The position numbers were made by a program, and so were the translations under genes. Below the pieces are notes generated by a model that searched no databases, had not been told where the DNA came from, and worked only from the letters and a program-made list of their open reading frames with translations. From Patiriisocius_A hiemis (GTDB lineage Bacteria > Bacteroidota > Bacteroidia > Flavobacteriales > Flavobacteriaceae), in assembly GCF_031846325.1 (NCBI RefSeq), contig NZ_JAVRHZ010000001.1, forward strand, positions 186,001-250,000: 64,000 nt of DNA. The letters run 5' to 3'. This document shows positions 16,786-25,198 of this stretch, piece after piece. The first letter of the stretch is position 1, and each line of letters begins with the position of its first letter.

Positions 16786-16793
16786 TAAAGATA
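16786..16793 (-). promoter_or_regulatory. -7-like box four bases before the ATG of the propeller/NTF2 gene
   Basis: On the minus strand TATCTTTA, then TTTT, then the ATG. The same 15-base string TATCTTTATTTTATG occurs before the AsmA-like gene at 55758. The -33 element is not recognisable. If the box works, the transcript would start at or next to the ATG. Confidence 0.4.
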
Positions 16794-16836
16794 CAGTTTC
16801 TTTTGAAATGGTTTTACTCTTTTTAAATAGTTCTAG

Positions 16837-16844
16837 TATATTTG
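16837..16844 (+). promoter_or_regulatory. -7 box three bases before an ATG
   Basis: TATATTTG matches TAnnTTTG exactly and is followed by AGT and the ATG at 16848. It also shows that the TTG at 16842 is promoter sequence, not a start codon. No -33 TTTG at the usual distance. Confidence 0.45.
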
Positions 16845-16847
16845 AGT

Positions 16848-17294
16848 ATGAAATTTCCTCTTCAAAATATCTTATTTATACTTTTAACATTATCATTTTT
16901 CAGATCTAATAGTCAAGAATCTAAGATTATCGAAACTTTTGATACTTCTTTTCAGGATAATTGGGAGTTTTTTGATTTAAAGGAAATTATTAAAGTAAAA
17001 GTTATAAAACATGTACCTGCTTATGCTTTTTGTGGTCCTATAGCAACTGCATCAATGACAATAGTCGAAAAGTCTGATGGAGAAGTGATTAGAGTATTAG
17101 ATTTATGTAATATGGATGATAATTTCGAAGTAAACTCTTACATTTTTGTTCTACCTGAAAAGAAACCTGACTTTTATGTGTCACCTCCTTTTATGTGTAT
17201 TCAAAACGAAAAGACCAATAGTTTTGAGTCTATTACAAAAGAGTTTGATACTAAGGTATTAGAAACTACTTATGGTTCAATCGTTACTAATTAA
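16848..17294 (+). CDS. Hypothetical secreted protein
   Basis: A 148-residue protein with a signal peptide (about 1-22, ending RSNSQ). The mature part has a segment AYAFCGPIATASMTIVE and a second Cys-containing part DLCNMDDNFEVNSYIFVLP, with a late PPFMCIQNEK; the Cys residues could form disulfides. I do not recognise the family. The ATG at 16848 was preferred to the TTG at 16842 because the latter lies inside a -7 box. Its stop overlaps the converging smpB stop by four bases (TTAA). Confidence 0.65.
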   Translation: MKFPLQNILFILLTLSFFRSNSQESKIIETFDTSFQDNWEFFDLKEIIKVKVIKHVPAYAFCGPIATASMTIVEKSDGEVIRVLDLCNMDDNFEVNSYIFVLPEKKPDFYVSPPFMCIQNEKTNSFESITKEFDTKVLETTYGSIVTN

Positions 17295-17758
17295 TTATTA
17301 AACGCTTTTTTAAGTCGGCTTAAATCTCGTTTGGTATCACGTTCTTTAATACTTTCACGCTTGTCATATTGTTTTTTACCTCGAGCTAAAGCTATTTTAA
17401 GTTTAGCAAAACCTTTTTCGTTAGTAAAAAGTAGTAATGGTACAATAGTAAGCCCAGAGTTTTTAACCTCTTTTTCAAGTTTTTTAAGTTCGCTACGGTT
17501 TAAAAGTAATTTACGTTCTGTTTTTGGATTATGGCTATACGCACTTGCATGTGAGTATTCTTGCACTGTCATATTTATAACAAAGAGTTCACCGCGATCA
17601 TTAAACTCACAAAAGCTTTCGGCTATAGAAGCTTTTCCTTCTCGAATGGCTTTTATTTCGGTACCTGCCAGTACAATTCCTGCAGTATACGTATCTAAAA
17701 ATTCATACTCGAATTTTGCTTTTCGGTTTTTAATGTTTACGTTTTTTTGTAGTGCCAT
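17291..17758 (-). CDS. smpB: SsrA-binding protein SmpB
   Basis: Binds tmRNA and brings it to stalled ribosomes for trans-translation. At 155 residues it has the standard length, with the N-terminal KNRKAKFEYEFLDTYTAGIVL barrel region here in part as NRKAKFEYEF, the central motif GTEIKAIREGKAS, the MTVQEYSHASAY strand and the basic C-terminal tail KRESIKERDTKRDLSRLKK that enters the decoding site. A TATCTTTG box is seven bases upstream of the ATG. The tmRNA gene itself is not in the window. Converges on a small secreted-protein gene with a four-base stop overlap. Confidence 0.97.
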   Translation of the reverse strand: MALQKNVNIKNRKAKFEYEFLDTYTAGIVLAGTEIKAIREGKASIAESFCEFNDRGELFVINMTVQEYSHASAYSHNPKTERKLLLNRSELKKLEKEVKNSGLTIVPLLLFTNEKGFAKLKIALARGKKQYDKRESIKERDTKRDLSRLKKAFNN

Positions 17759-17765
17759 AGCATTG

Positions 17766-17773
17766 CAAAGATA
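17766..17773 (-). promoter_or_regulatory. -7 promoter box of smpB
   Basis: TATCTTTG on the minus strand, exact TAnnTTTG match, seven bases from the smpB ATG. Predicted leader only a few bases long. The upstream region has TTTC rather than TTTG near the -33 position. Confidence 0.5.
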
Positions 17774-17854
17774 GCCATAAAGAAATCGAAATTGAAATGG
17801 TTAACCTTGTATTAGTATATAAGAATTAGTGAATGTATGTATGCCTAAAATTAT

Positions 17855-18835
17855 TTATTGCTTCGTTCTTGAGATTACATCATTCTTAACTGGCGAGTAG
17901 TCATTTTGTAATTCTCCATTTACTAATAGTTCTTCAAAAAAGAGCCTAGCGCCAGTTGCGTTAGCCATATCTTTGTCGTCTTGTAGGTGTATGTGTAAAT
18001 GTGGTTCACTACTATTTCCAGAGTTTCCACAATTTCCAAGTAACTGGCCTTTTACTACTCTATCACCTTTTTTTACTTTTATAGTTCCTTTTTCAAAATG
18101 GGCATATACTACATATTCATTATTGGATGTTTTTAGGGTAAGGCTGTTTCCAAGTGCTTGTTTGGGATTCATGGTACCTGGTTTATTATCTTCTATACCA
18201 GTAATTACTTGTACTACCTCTGCATCACAAACAGCGTAAAGTGGTTTGCCAAAGGCGTAGTAATCTTCATTTCTAGTACCACTTCTCTCATAAGTTTTGT
18301 TATTACTATCTACAATTACAAAGTCAAAAGCTCCTCGTTGTGCTCTATTAATTACATGGTAGTTATCTCTTTTGTCTGTTCCGCCCCAAAAAGTAAACCA
18401 GTCTCCTTTAAAGGGGAGTTGCATGGTTGTTGTGTTACGATCAAACTTCCCAGGACTCCCATCATCTTCATAAGGTTTAAAAAGAAGACCATTTATTTTA
18501 TTTTCAGAATTTAAAGAAAGTAAAATTGTAAGTTTTCCATTTTCAAAAACACCTGTGTAAGTCTCAAGCGTTTCTTTTCTTTCTTTAAAATGAAAGCTTT
18601 TAAAGTTACCATAATTAGTTTGAAAGGTAGTTACAATGTCTGTAGTCGTATTTAAATTTACTGATGCCTGCATTGTGGCATCAAACATATTGAAAATAGG
18701 TTCAGGATTATTGTTGTTATAATTTTCTTGAAAGCTTTTTAAAGCTGCTTCATAGTTAGGGCTTTGCGAAAAAATAAACCCAGAAAAAAATAAGGTTAGT
18801 GAGACTAGAACTGTTTTGATTGTCATATTAAACAT
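17855..18835 (-). CDS. Secreted M23-family metallopeptidase-like protein
   Basis: A 326-residue exported protein (signal ending FIFSQ). Residues about 25-125 are a DUF3887-like/NTF2-like region often fused to peptidases. Residues about 150-300 are an M23 (LytM) domain: the first metal motif is spread as H160 and Asp171 in HVINRAQRGAFDF, and the second is HLHIHL (His279, 281, 283). GKPLYAVCDAEVVQV and KGQLLGNCGNSGNS are the usual core strands. The first motif differs from the classical HxxxD but is common in this subgroup. Probably cuts peptidoglycan or another peptide outside the cytoplasm. Confidence 0.85.
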   Translation of the reverse strand: MFNMTIKTVLVSLTLFFSGFIFSQSPNYEAALKSFQENYNNNNPEPIFNMFDATMQASVNLNTTTDIVTTFQTNYGNFKSFHFKERKETLETYTGVFENGKLTILLSLNSENKINGLLFKPYEDDGSPGKFDRNTTTMQLPFKGDWFTFWGGTDKRDNYHVINRAQRGAFDFVIVDSNNKTYERSGTRNEDYYAFGKPLYAVCDAEVVQVITGIEDNKPGTMNPKQALGNSLTLKTSNNEYVVYAHFEKGTIKVKKGDRVVKGQLLGNCGNSGNSSEPHLHIHLQDDKDMANATGARLFFEELLVNGELQNDYSPVKNDVISRTKQ

Positions 18836-18882
18836 TATTGTTAATTACTAAATTCTACTACTATTATACGTAGGGAAGTGCT

Positions 18883-18890
18883 TACATTTG
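18883..18890 (+). promoter_or_regulatory. -7 promoter box of the DUF6503 lipoprotein gene
   Basis: TACATTTG matches TAnnTTTG exactly and lies 15 bases before the ATG at 18906. It covers the TTG at 18888 and so argues against that codon being the start. No clear -33 element. Confidence 0.45.
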
Positions 18891-18905
18891 TTACAAAACT
18901 TTACT

Positions 18906-19646
18906 ATGCGCCTTTTATTATTACTTATAACAGTACTTTTTATCTTGTCATGTAAGGAATCATCAAAAAAACTAACCGCACAAGATATTATTGACAATGC
19001 TATAGACGTACATTGTAATGATAATTGTGAGGACGCCTTTATCTCTTTTACATTTCGGGATAAAGAATATAAAAGCATTAGAAAAGCAGGCAAGTACCAA
19101 TACGAAAGGATTTTTAGTGATAGTATTGGGATAATAAAAGATGTGATAACCAATGAAGGCTATAGAAGATATATAAATGATAGCGTTATTAAAGTAGTAG
19201 ATTCTATGGCTACAAAGTATGCTAATAGTGTAAATAGCGTACATTACTTTTCGCAACTACCTTACGGCTTAAATGCTCCAGCGGTTAAAAAGGAATTGTT
19301 AGGAGAAGCAACAATTAAGGGTAAAGAATATTACGAAATTGGTATTACTTTTACCGAAGAAGGAGGTGGAACCGATTTTGAAGATGAGTTTGTCTATTGG
19401 ATAGAAAAAGAAGATTTTTCTTTAGACTATCTTGCCTATAGTTATACTGTAAATGGTGGGGGTATAAGGTTTAGAGAAGCTTTTAATAAACGAGTTGTAA
19501 ACGGAATTACATTCTTAGATTATAACAATTACAAACCAGAAAGCTTAGATATTAAACTTACAACTCTAGATTCTTTATTTGAAAATGAAGAACTAGTGCT
19601 GCTTTCAAAGATTGAAAATGAGCAGATTGAAGTAAGTATAAACTAG
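18906..19646 (+). CDS. DUF6503-like lipoprotein
   Basis: A 246-residue lipoprotein: signal with lipobox ILSC (mature Cys near residue 16) and a beta-rich mature domain. Landmarks: an N-terminal helix AQDIIDNAIDVHC, a Cys pair in HCNDNCEDAF, paired strands around ISFTFRDKEYKSIRKAGKYQ, then FVYWIEKEDFSLDYLAYSY, which resembles outer-membrane lipoprotein-carrier folds (LolA/DUF6503 group). The ATG at 18906 is used because an upstream TTG is in the promoter box. Its stop overlaps the converging phosphatase stop by four bases (CTAG). Function unknown. Confidence 0.75.
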   Translation: MRLLLLLITVLFILSCKESSKKLTAQDIIDNAIDVHCNDNCEDAFISFTFRDKEYKSIRKAGKYQYERIFSDSIGIIKDVITNEGYRRYINDSVIKVVDSMATKYANSVNSVHYFSQLPYGLNAPAVKKELLGEATIKGKEYYEIGITFTEEGGGTDFEDEFVYWIEKEDFSLDYLAYSYTVNGGGIRFREAFNKRVVNGITFLDYNNYKPESLDIKLTTLDSLFENEELVLLSKIENEQIEVSIN

Positions 19647-20161
19647 TTTATATTTTCAACAGAAACCTCTGTTTCATTTCCTACTATCTTTACGATGTAT
19701 AAACTACTGTTGTCATCTTCAGACATTGATGGGAAAGCATCTTTACCTATAATTAAATTAGTAAACTGTGGAGTAGTGTTACTGTGCCCTACTATTAATA
19801 CATTTTTACCTTTGGTAGCTTTTTTAAAAGAATCGCTATACATAGCTCTTGGGTTATACTCTATTATATCAAGCTTTAAGCTATTAGCAGTAGGAAGAGC
19901 AGTTTCTTTGGTTCTATGATAGGGTGTAGAATAAACGGCATCTATATTTTTATCTTTAAAATATGCAGCCCAACGTGTTGCTCTAGCCATCCCCTTTTCA
20001 GTTAAATGCGGGTCTCTATTTTTAGCGTCACTTTTATCTTTTTCTGCATGCCTTATAAGGTAGTACGTTGTATTTTCTTTAGAAGCTTTCGTTTGTGCAA
20101 AACTAGATTGCGAAAAGAGTACTATAAATAAAACAAATAAGGACTTAACAATTACTTTCAT
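19643..20161 (-). CDS. Secreted histidine phosphatase family protein
   Basis: A 172-residue phosphoglycerate-mutase-like protein with a signal peptide (ending SFAQ). The catalytic RHAEK motif (His38) is next to the first strand, the second catalytic His is in IVGHSNTTP, and STPYHRTKETA supplies the conserved Arg. It is small for the superfamily (SixA-size), so a phosphoprotein, phosphosugar or phospholipid substrate are all possible. Export is unusual for SixA but common among Bacteroidota homologues. Single gene; converges on the DUF6503 gene. Confidence 0.88.
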   Translation of the reverse strand: MKVIVKSLFVLFIVLFSQSSFAQTKASKENTTYYLIRHAEKDKSDAKNRDPHLTEKGMARATRWAAYFKDKNIDAVYSTPYHRTKETALPTANSLKLDIIEYNPRAMYSDSFKKATKGKNVLIVGHSNTTPQFTNLIIGKDAFPSMSEDDNSSLYIVKIVGNETEVSVENIN

Positions 20162-20297
20162 CTATAAAAATTTTAATAAAGATACTTTTTTAAAACCAAA
20201 GAAACTTTATTTGCGTATATGTCATTGTTAGTTAGTATATAATTTGATTTTTGAATGTGAGGTTTAAAAATCATATAGCAAAATTGCTATGAAAAGA

Positions 20298-20333
20298 AAA
20301 GTCCTCCGTGTTTCCCCAAACAGGAGGATTTTT
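20298..20333. terminator. Bidirectional hairpin terminator
   Basis: Stem TCCTCC/GGAGGA plus TGTTT/AAACA with a single bulged G and a CCCC loop, flanked by AAAAG on one side and ATTTTTCTTT on the other. It begins three bases after the stop of the minus-strand microprotein gene and is the most likely end of that transcript. Confidence 0.75.
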
Positions 20334-20335
20334 CT

Positions 20336-20473
20336 TTATAAATACGTTACTGCTGTTACTAGGCTATATGTAACTACTAGTGCCGAAACAAAAGCGATAT
20401 ACATTGCTAATAGTGTGTTTCTTTTTGGAGTTATTGTCCTCTCTCTTTCAAGTTGTTGTGCTTGCGTTTTCAT
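20336..20473 (-). CDS. 45-residue single-pass membrane microprotein
   Basis: An open frame too short for usual thresholds. It starts at ATG 20473 and encodes a charged N-terminal part (KTQAQQLERERTITPKRN) followed by one hydrophobic segment (about residues 21-43, LLAMYIAFVSALVV then TYSLVTAV) and ends at a TAA three bases before a strong hairpin terminator. The gene-terminator arrangement, the 72-base gap after the upstream minus-strand fusion gene and the amphipathic layout argue for a real gene. The plus-strand frame across it has no such support. Topology is probably N-in. No family recognised. Confidence 0.55.
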   Translation of the reverse strand: MKTQAQQLERERTITPKRNTLLAMYIAFVSALVVTYSLVTAVTYL

Positions 20474-20545
20474 ACTGTTTGTATTTTTGATTGTTATACT
20501 AGTATGACGAACAAGAGTGCAATTTTGTTACAATTGAATTATAAT

Positions 20546-22297
20546 TTATTCAGTAATAGTATACGAAAAGAATGCGCAAAGCATTTCATCATAGCTTTGC
20601 CTTCCATAAGAAACTGAAGAAGTAGGATCTGGATTTATTGGATTTTGGTATGTGTTGTCGTAAACTCCTTCTACAATTAATTTTGACCCAGCTGGAATAT
20701 CCAGAGGTTCTTTTAGGATATAGTTTTGTTGCCAATTAAAATTATAATCAGGTACCGATAGTAATATTTTTTTTATGCCATTAGGATACATAACATATGT
20801 GCTTATGGAGGAACCTCTATAATGCATATGAGGAAATATTGAGTACAGCTTAATATTCTTTTTTATACTATCATAAACAATTTCTTTATGGTTTTGAGCG
20901 TGAGGTAGTATTTCAATTTTTGTATCAAAAGGAGTAATAACATAATGTTCTTTTGAAGGAATAGAGTCATGATAATATAAACCAATTTTAGTTTTATCCT
21001 TTTCTATTTTACCTGATGGTGTGTAATGTATTTGTACTATTATTTTATCTCCTTTTTTCAATAATTTTCCAGAATTGTTAGGGTAAAAAGTAATATCGTT
21101 TTGTCCATCACCGCTTACACCAAGTAGGTCATCAAGCCATTGTCTTGACTCTCTATTTAAAATAGGGTTACTTTTAGGTGTACTTGTGCTTGTAACAACT
21201 ACATGATGTACTACTTTTTTATTATCTGTTTTAATTTCAATCCCTTTAAGCCATAAATCCATTTCTAAGTCCAAAGCTAACTCTTGAACACGATAGGGAA
21301 TTAATTCTGAAGCAGGAATAGTCTCTTCTTTAATAGAAACAATTTTATCTGGAGTGCCTCCTTGCCATTCAATTGTGTCTTTTTGCGCTATACTTGTTAG
21401 TGTATCTTTCCCAATTCCAGGGTCTAAGCCTGCATCTATCCAATTTATAATTTTTCTTCTGTTGCTATCTGGAAGTATATTTACATTAGAAAACTCACCA
21501 ATAGTAGGGTCAAGCTTTGTTGGAGGCATTCTTCTACTTAATAAGACTTCTTTTATCATCGCAGACCATCCTGCTACAGTTTGATAATCTTTCATAGACC
21601 AAGGAGCAATCCCATCATCTCTATGGCATTGTACACAGTTTTTTGCTAAAATAGGCGCAATGTCTTTTGTGTAGGTTAGTTTTTTATCTTTCTCTAATTC
21701 TGAAAGACGTGTCACCTTGCAGCCTCTCGTAACTTCTTGCTGACTAACTGGGGTCCTCTTTTTTACAATAGTAGAAAGCGCATCACGTAAATGGGTTTCG
21801 GTAGGCTTTGTTTTTTGAGCTTCATAATCTAACCTATTGTTTATGGGACCTCGATATAAAATTTCACGGGTAGTTGGGTGTAAAATAATAGCCTCAGCAG
21901 TTATAGTAATATCTAGTTCTTCGGCGATTAGTTGATACTTATCAAGTAAAACAGGGACTTTAAAATTAAATTCTGAAGCTTCTTTTTTTACAGTTTCTTT
22001 ACTGTCCTGAATATTACTATTTAACATAAAAAAAGTAAACCCTTTTTCAGAAAAATCATTTACTATAGCGTGAAAATCTGTTAATGCATTACGCACAATT
22101 GGACAGCCGTTTCCTTGAACAAAAAGCACAATTGCTTTACTGTTATTATAACTTGAAAGTCTATGAAAACCTCCATCTGCATCATACAAAGCATAGTCAT
22201 TTTGTCTGTTATCTGCAATAGGTTTTGGTGTATTATTACAACTGATAATTAGTGTAATAATAAATAAAAAAAATAGGTGTTTTTTTATTGAAAGCAT
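20546..22297 (-). CDS. Redoxin - cytochrome c - PHM-like copper monooxygenase fusion lipoprotein
   Basis: A 583-residue lipoprotein (lipobox IISC, Cys20). Residues about 35-180 are a peroxiredoxin/thioredoxin-like domain with a single active-site-like Cys65 in QGNGCPIVR. Residues about 205-295 are a c-type cytochrome module with heme motif CVQCH (221-225) and a likely axial Met in RRMPPT (Met257). Residues about 315-583 resemble the two-domain copper type II ascorbate-dependent monooxygenases: VVHHVVV (His364-His365), QIHYTP (His424), PHMH (His490, His492) and DEML (Met572) match the six copper ligands of peptidylglycine hydroxylating monooxygenase. Expected in the periplasm or on the outer membrane. 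Substrate unknown; heme-to-copper electron supply is my inference. Confidence 0.82.
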   Translation of the reverse strand: MLSIKKHLFFLFIITLIISCNNTPKPIADNRQNDYALYDADGGFHRLSSYNNSKAIVLFVQGNGCPIVRNALTDFHAIVNDFSEKGFTFFMLNSNIQDSKETVKKEASEFNFKVPVLLDKYQLIAEELDITITAEAIILHPTTREILYRGPINNRLDYEAQKTKPTETHLRDALSTIVKKRTPVSQQEVTRGCKVTRLSELEKDKKLTYTKDIAPILAKNCVQCHRDDGIAPWSMKDYQTVAGWSAMIKEVLLSRRMPPTKLDPTIGEFSNVNILPDSNRRKIINWIDAGLDPGIGKDTLTSIAQKDTIEWQGGTPDKIVSIKEETIPASELIPYRVQELALDLEMDLWLKGIEIKTDNKKVVHHVVVTSTSTPKSNPILNRESRQWLDDLLGVSGDGQNDITFYPNNSGKLLKKGDKIIVQIHYTPSGKIEKDKTKIGLYYHDSIPSKEHYVITPFDTKIEILPHAQNHKEIVYDSIKKNIKLYSIFPHMHYRGSSISTYVMYPNGIKKILLSVPDYNFNWQQNYILKEPLDIPAGSKLIVEGVYDNTYQNPINPDPTSSVSYGRQSYDEMLCAFFSYTITE

Positions 22298-22330
22298 ATA
22301 CTTGCGAAAGTACGTAATCTAAATAATAAA

Positions 22331-22365
22331 AATAAAAAACCGCTCCCAACATATTATGAGAGCGG
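22331..22365 (-). terminator. Terminator downstream of clpB
   Basis: On the minus strand a CCGCTC/GAGCGG stem is followed by GTTTTTTATTTTT, a typical intrinsic terminator, 45-70 bases after the clpB stop. Confidence 0.7.
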
Positions 22366-22382
22366 CTAACCAACCAAATATA

Positions 22383-22403
22383 TTCCTGAAATGATTTCAG
22401 GAA
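22383..22403. repeat. 10-base perfect inverted repeat between clpB and its terminator
   Basis: TTCCTGAAAT, one base, ATTTCAGGAA. It lies six bases after the clpB stop and may protect the 3' end of the mRNA or act with the following terminator; no U-tract follows it directly. Confidence 0.6.
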
Positions 22404-22409
22404 CTATTT

Positions 22410-25013
22410 TTAACTAGAAACCAAGTCTGATTGATTTCTAAAAACTAATTTCTCATCAAAGCTATCTAGAAGGATAATACTATCTGTACTTACTTTTCCT
22501 GAAAGTATTTCTTTAGATAACTGATTCAACACTTCTTTTTGTATTACTCTTTTTACAGGTCTTGCACCATATTGAGGGTCAAAGCCTTTATTTGCTAAAA
22601 AGCTTATAGCTTCTTCTGTAGCATCCATAGTAATGCCTTGTTTCTCAAGCATTTTTGTTAGTCCCTTTAATTGTAGTCCTACAATTTGCTTTATATCCTG
22701 CTTGTTAAGCGGAGTAAACATAATGATATCGTCTATCCTGTTTAAAAATTCTGGTCTAACTGTTTGCTTTAATAATCCAAGAACTTCAACCTTTGCTCCT
22801 TCCATTGCTGTATCAGGGTCTTTTATAGCTTCAAACTTTTCTTGAATTATATGACTACCCATATTACTAGTCATAATTATAATTGCATTTTTAAAATCTG
22901 CAACACGTCCTTTGTTATCAGTTAACCTACCTTCATCAAGTACTTGTAAGAGGATATTAAAAGTATCTGGATGCGCTTTTTCAATTTCATCAAGTAGCAC
23001 AACAGAGTAAGGTTTACGTCTTACTGCTTCAGTAAGTTGTCCTCCTTCATCATATCCTACATAACCTGGAGGTGCCCCAACAAGACGACTCACACTATGG
23101 CGTTCTTGGTACTCACTCATGTCAATGCGTGTCATAGCATTTTCGTCATCAAAAAGATATGTTGCAAGTGCTTTAGCTAACTCTGTTTTACCTACACCAG
23201 TTGTTCCTAAAAATAGGAAGGAACCAATTGGTTTTTGCACGTCTTGTAGGCCGGCACGGCTTCTACGTATAGCGTCACTAACTGCAACAATAGCTTCTTC
23301 TTGCCCTACAACTCGTTTATGAAGCTCATCTTCTAGCTTTAAAAGTTTTTCTCTATCGCTTTGTAACATTTTAGTTACTGGGATTCCAGTCCACTTTGCT
23401 ACAACTTCTGCGATGTCTTCATTGTCTACTTCTTCTTTTATTAAAGAATTGGCGCTTTGGTTTTTAGCCAATTGCTTTTCTAGAGAACTTAACTTTTCTT
23501 GAGCTTCTTTAATTTTTCCGTATCTAATTTCTGCAACAGTACCAAAGTCCCCTTCTCGTTCAGCTTTTTCAGCCTGTAGCTTATATTCTTCAATTTCCTT
23601 TTTTAGGTTTTGAACTGAATCTACTACATCTTTTTCTGCTTTCCATTTTGCATTAAGTTCGTTGCGCTCTTCTTTAAGATTTGCAAGGTCTGCTCTTAAA
23701 GACTTGAGTTTAGACTCATCTTTTTCACGCTTTATTGCTTCAATTTCAATTTCGAGTTGCATTATCTTCCTGTCCAAAACATCTAGTTCTTCAGGTTTAG
23801 AATTAATTTCCATTCTCAATTTTGAAGCAGCCTCATCCATTAGGTCTATTGCTTTATCAGGCAAAAATCTATTAGTAATATAGCGTTGAGATAATTCTAC
23901 TGCTGCGATAATTGCTTCATCTTTAATTCTAACTTTATGGTGTGTTTCATATTTTTCCTTAATACCTCTAAGTATAGAAATAGCACTTTCAGTATCTGGC
24001 TCATCAACTAGCACTTTTTGAAAACGTCTTTCTAATGCCTTGTCTTTCTCAAAATACTTTTGGTATTCATCTAAGGTAGTAGCGCCAATAGCCCTTAGCT
24101 CTCCTCTAGCTAGCGCAGGTTTCAGAATATTAGCTGCGTCCATGGCTCCTTGACCTCCTCCAGCACCTACTAGTGTGTGTATTTCATCAATAAACAATAC
24201 AATATCACCATCACTAGTGGTTACTTCTTTGATAACTGCTTTTAAACGCTCTTCAAACTCACCTTTGTATTTTGCTCCTGCAATTAGTGCTCCCATATCT
24301 AGGGAATAAACAATTTTTGATTTTAAGTTTTCTGGTACATCACCATCTACAATTCTATGAGCTAAACCTTCGGCAATAGCTGTTTTACCAGTCCCTGGTT
24401 CTCCAACCAGCATAGGATTGTTTTTAGTTCGTCTTGACAGTATTTGAAGAATACGACGTATCTCTTCATTACGTCCTATCACAGGGTCTAACTTACCCGT
24501 GCTAGCTAATTCGTTAAGATTTCTTGCATACTTATTTAATGAATTATAGGTGTCTTCTGCACTTTGCGAGGTTACATTTTCACCTTTACGTAACTCTTCT
24601 ATAGCTGCTTTTAGGTTTTTTTCGGTAACACCTTGGTCTTTTAAAGTTTGTGCAATACTGCTTTTAGATTTAAAAATGGCAATGAGTAGGTGTTCAATAG
24701 AAACATATTCATCATTCATTTTTTTTGCAATAATGCTTGCCTCATTAACTGCTTTTCCAGCTTCCCTAGATAGCATAATATCCCCGCCACTTACTTTTGG
24801 AAAACTTTCTAACTGTTTATTAAGTACTTGTTGTAAAAGTGATAAATTAACATTTAGTTTCTTTAAAATATAGGGCGTTACATTTTCATCAACATCAAAA
24901 ATAGCTTTTAAAATATGCTCATTTTCAATTTGTTGATGTCCATAGCCTTGAGCAAGTTGTTGTGCTTGCTGTATAGCTTCTTGTGATTTTATTGTATAAT
25001 TATTAAAATTCAT
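22410..25013 (-). CDS. clpB: ATP-dependent chaperone ClpB
   Basis: Hexameric AAA+ disaggregase that rescues aggregated proteins with DnaK. 867 residues, full length. N-terminal Clp repeat domain (1-145, beginning FNNYTIKSQEAIQQA), NBD1 with Walker A GEPGTGKT (204-211) and VLFIDEIHTLVGAGG, a coiled-coil middle domain (about 400-520), NBD2 with GTTGVGKT and the GYVGYDEGGQLTEAVR pore segment. The middle domain and the absence of a ClpP-binding IGF loop mark it as ClpB rather than ClpA/C. Single gene, divergent from ytxJ, ended by two hairpins. Confidence 0.98.
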   Translation of the reverse strand: MNFNNYTIKSQEAIQQAQQLAQGYGHQQIENEHILKAIFDVDENVTPYILKKLNVNLSLLQQVLNKQLESFPKVSGGDIMLSREAGKAVNEASIIAKKMNDEYVSIEHLLIAIFKSKSSIAQTLKDQGVTEKNLKAAIEELRKGENVTSQSAEDTYNSLNKYARNLNELASTGKLDPVIGRNEEIRRILQILSRRTKNNPMLVGEPGTGKTAIAEGLAHRIVDGDVPENLKSKIVYSLDMGALIAGAKYKGEFEERLKAVIKEVTTSDGDIVLFIDEIHTLVGAGGGQGAMDAANILKPALARGELRAIGATTLDEYQKYFEKDKALERRFQKVLVDEPDTESAISILRGIKEKYETHHKVRIKDEAIIAAVELSQRYITNRFLPDKAIDLMDEAASKLRMEINSKPEELDVLDRKIMQLEIEIEAIKREKDESKLKSLRADLANLKEERNELNAKWKAEKDVVDSVQNLKKEIEEYKLQAEKAEREGDFGTVAEIRYGKIKEAQEKLSSLEKQLAKNQSANSLIKEEVDNEDIAEVVAKWTGIPVTKMLQSDREKLLKLEDELHKRVVGQEEAIVAVSDAIRRSRAGLQDVQKPIGSFLFLGTTGVGKTELAKALATYLFDDENAMTRIDMSEYQERHSVSRLVGAPPGYVGYDEGGQLTEAVRRKPYSVVLLDEIEKAHPDTFNILLQVLDEGRLTDNKGRVADFKNAIIIMTSNMGSHIIQEKFEAIKDPDTAMEGAKVEVLGLLKQTVRPEFLNRIDDIIMFTPLNKQDIKQIVGLQLKGLTKMLEKQGITMDATEEAISFLANKGFDPQYGARPVKRVIQKEVLNQLSKEILSGKVSTDSIILLDSFDEKLVFRNQSDLVSS

Positions 25014-25198
25014 TGTCTTTATATTTTAAGCTGATCGATGTTTTCCAAAGAATTGGAATTATCGAAATTTCATTTTTTTTAAAGTATATAACAAACAATG
25101 AACCAATTGTACAAAACGACAAAATGGCTGATTTTTGTAAGGAATATGCGGTCATTTTGACGTATAGAATGCTTAAATTTGTGATAAAATATATAAAA

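Noticed and set aside
20289..20507. 72-codon plus-strand frame across the small intergenic region after the histidine phosphatase gene
   Set aside because: It runs through the hairpin terminator and lies antisense to the better supported 45-codon minus-strand gene; its product has no coherent features.
25013..25198. N-terminal extension of ytxJ starting next to clpB
   Set aside because: The added residues show no conserved pattern and would place the ytxJ start against the clpB start, leaving no room for promoters.
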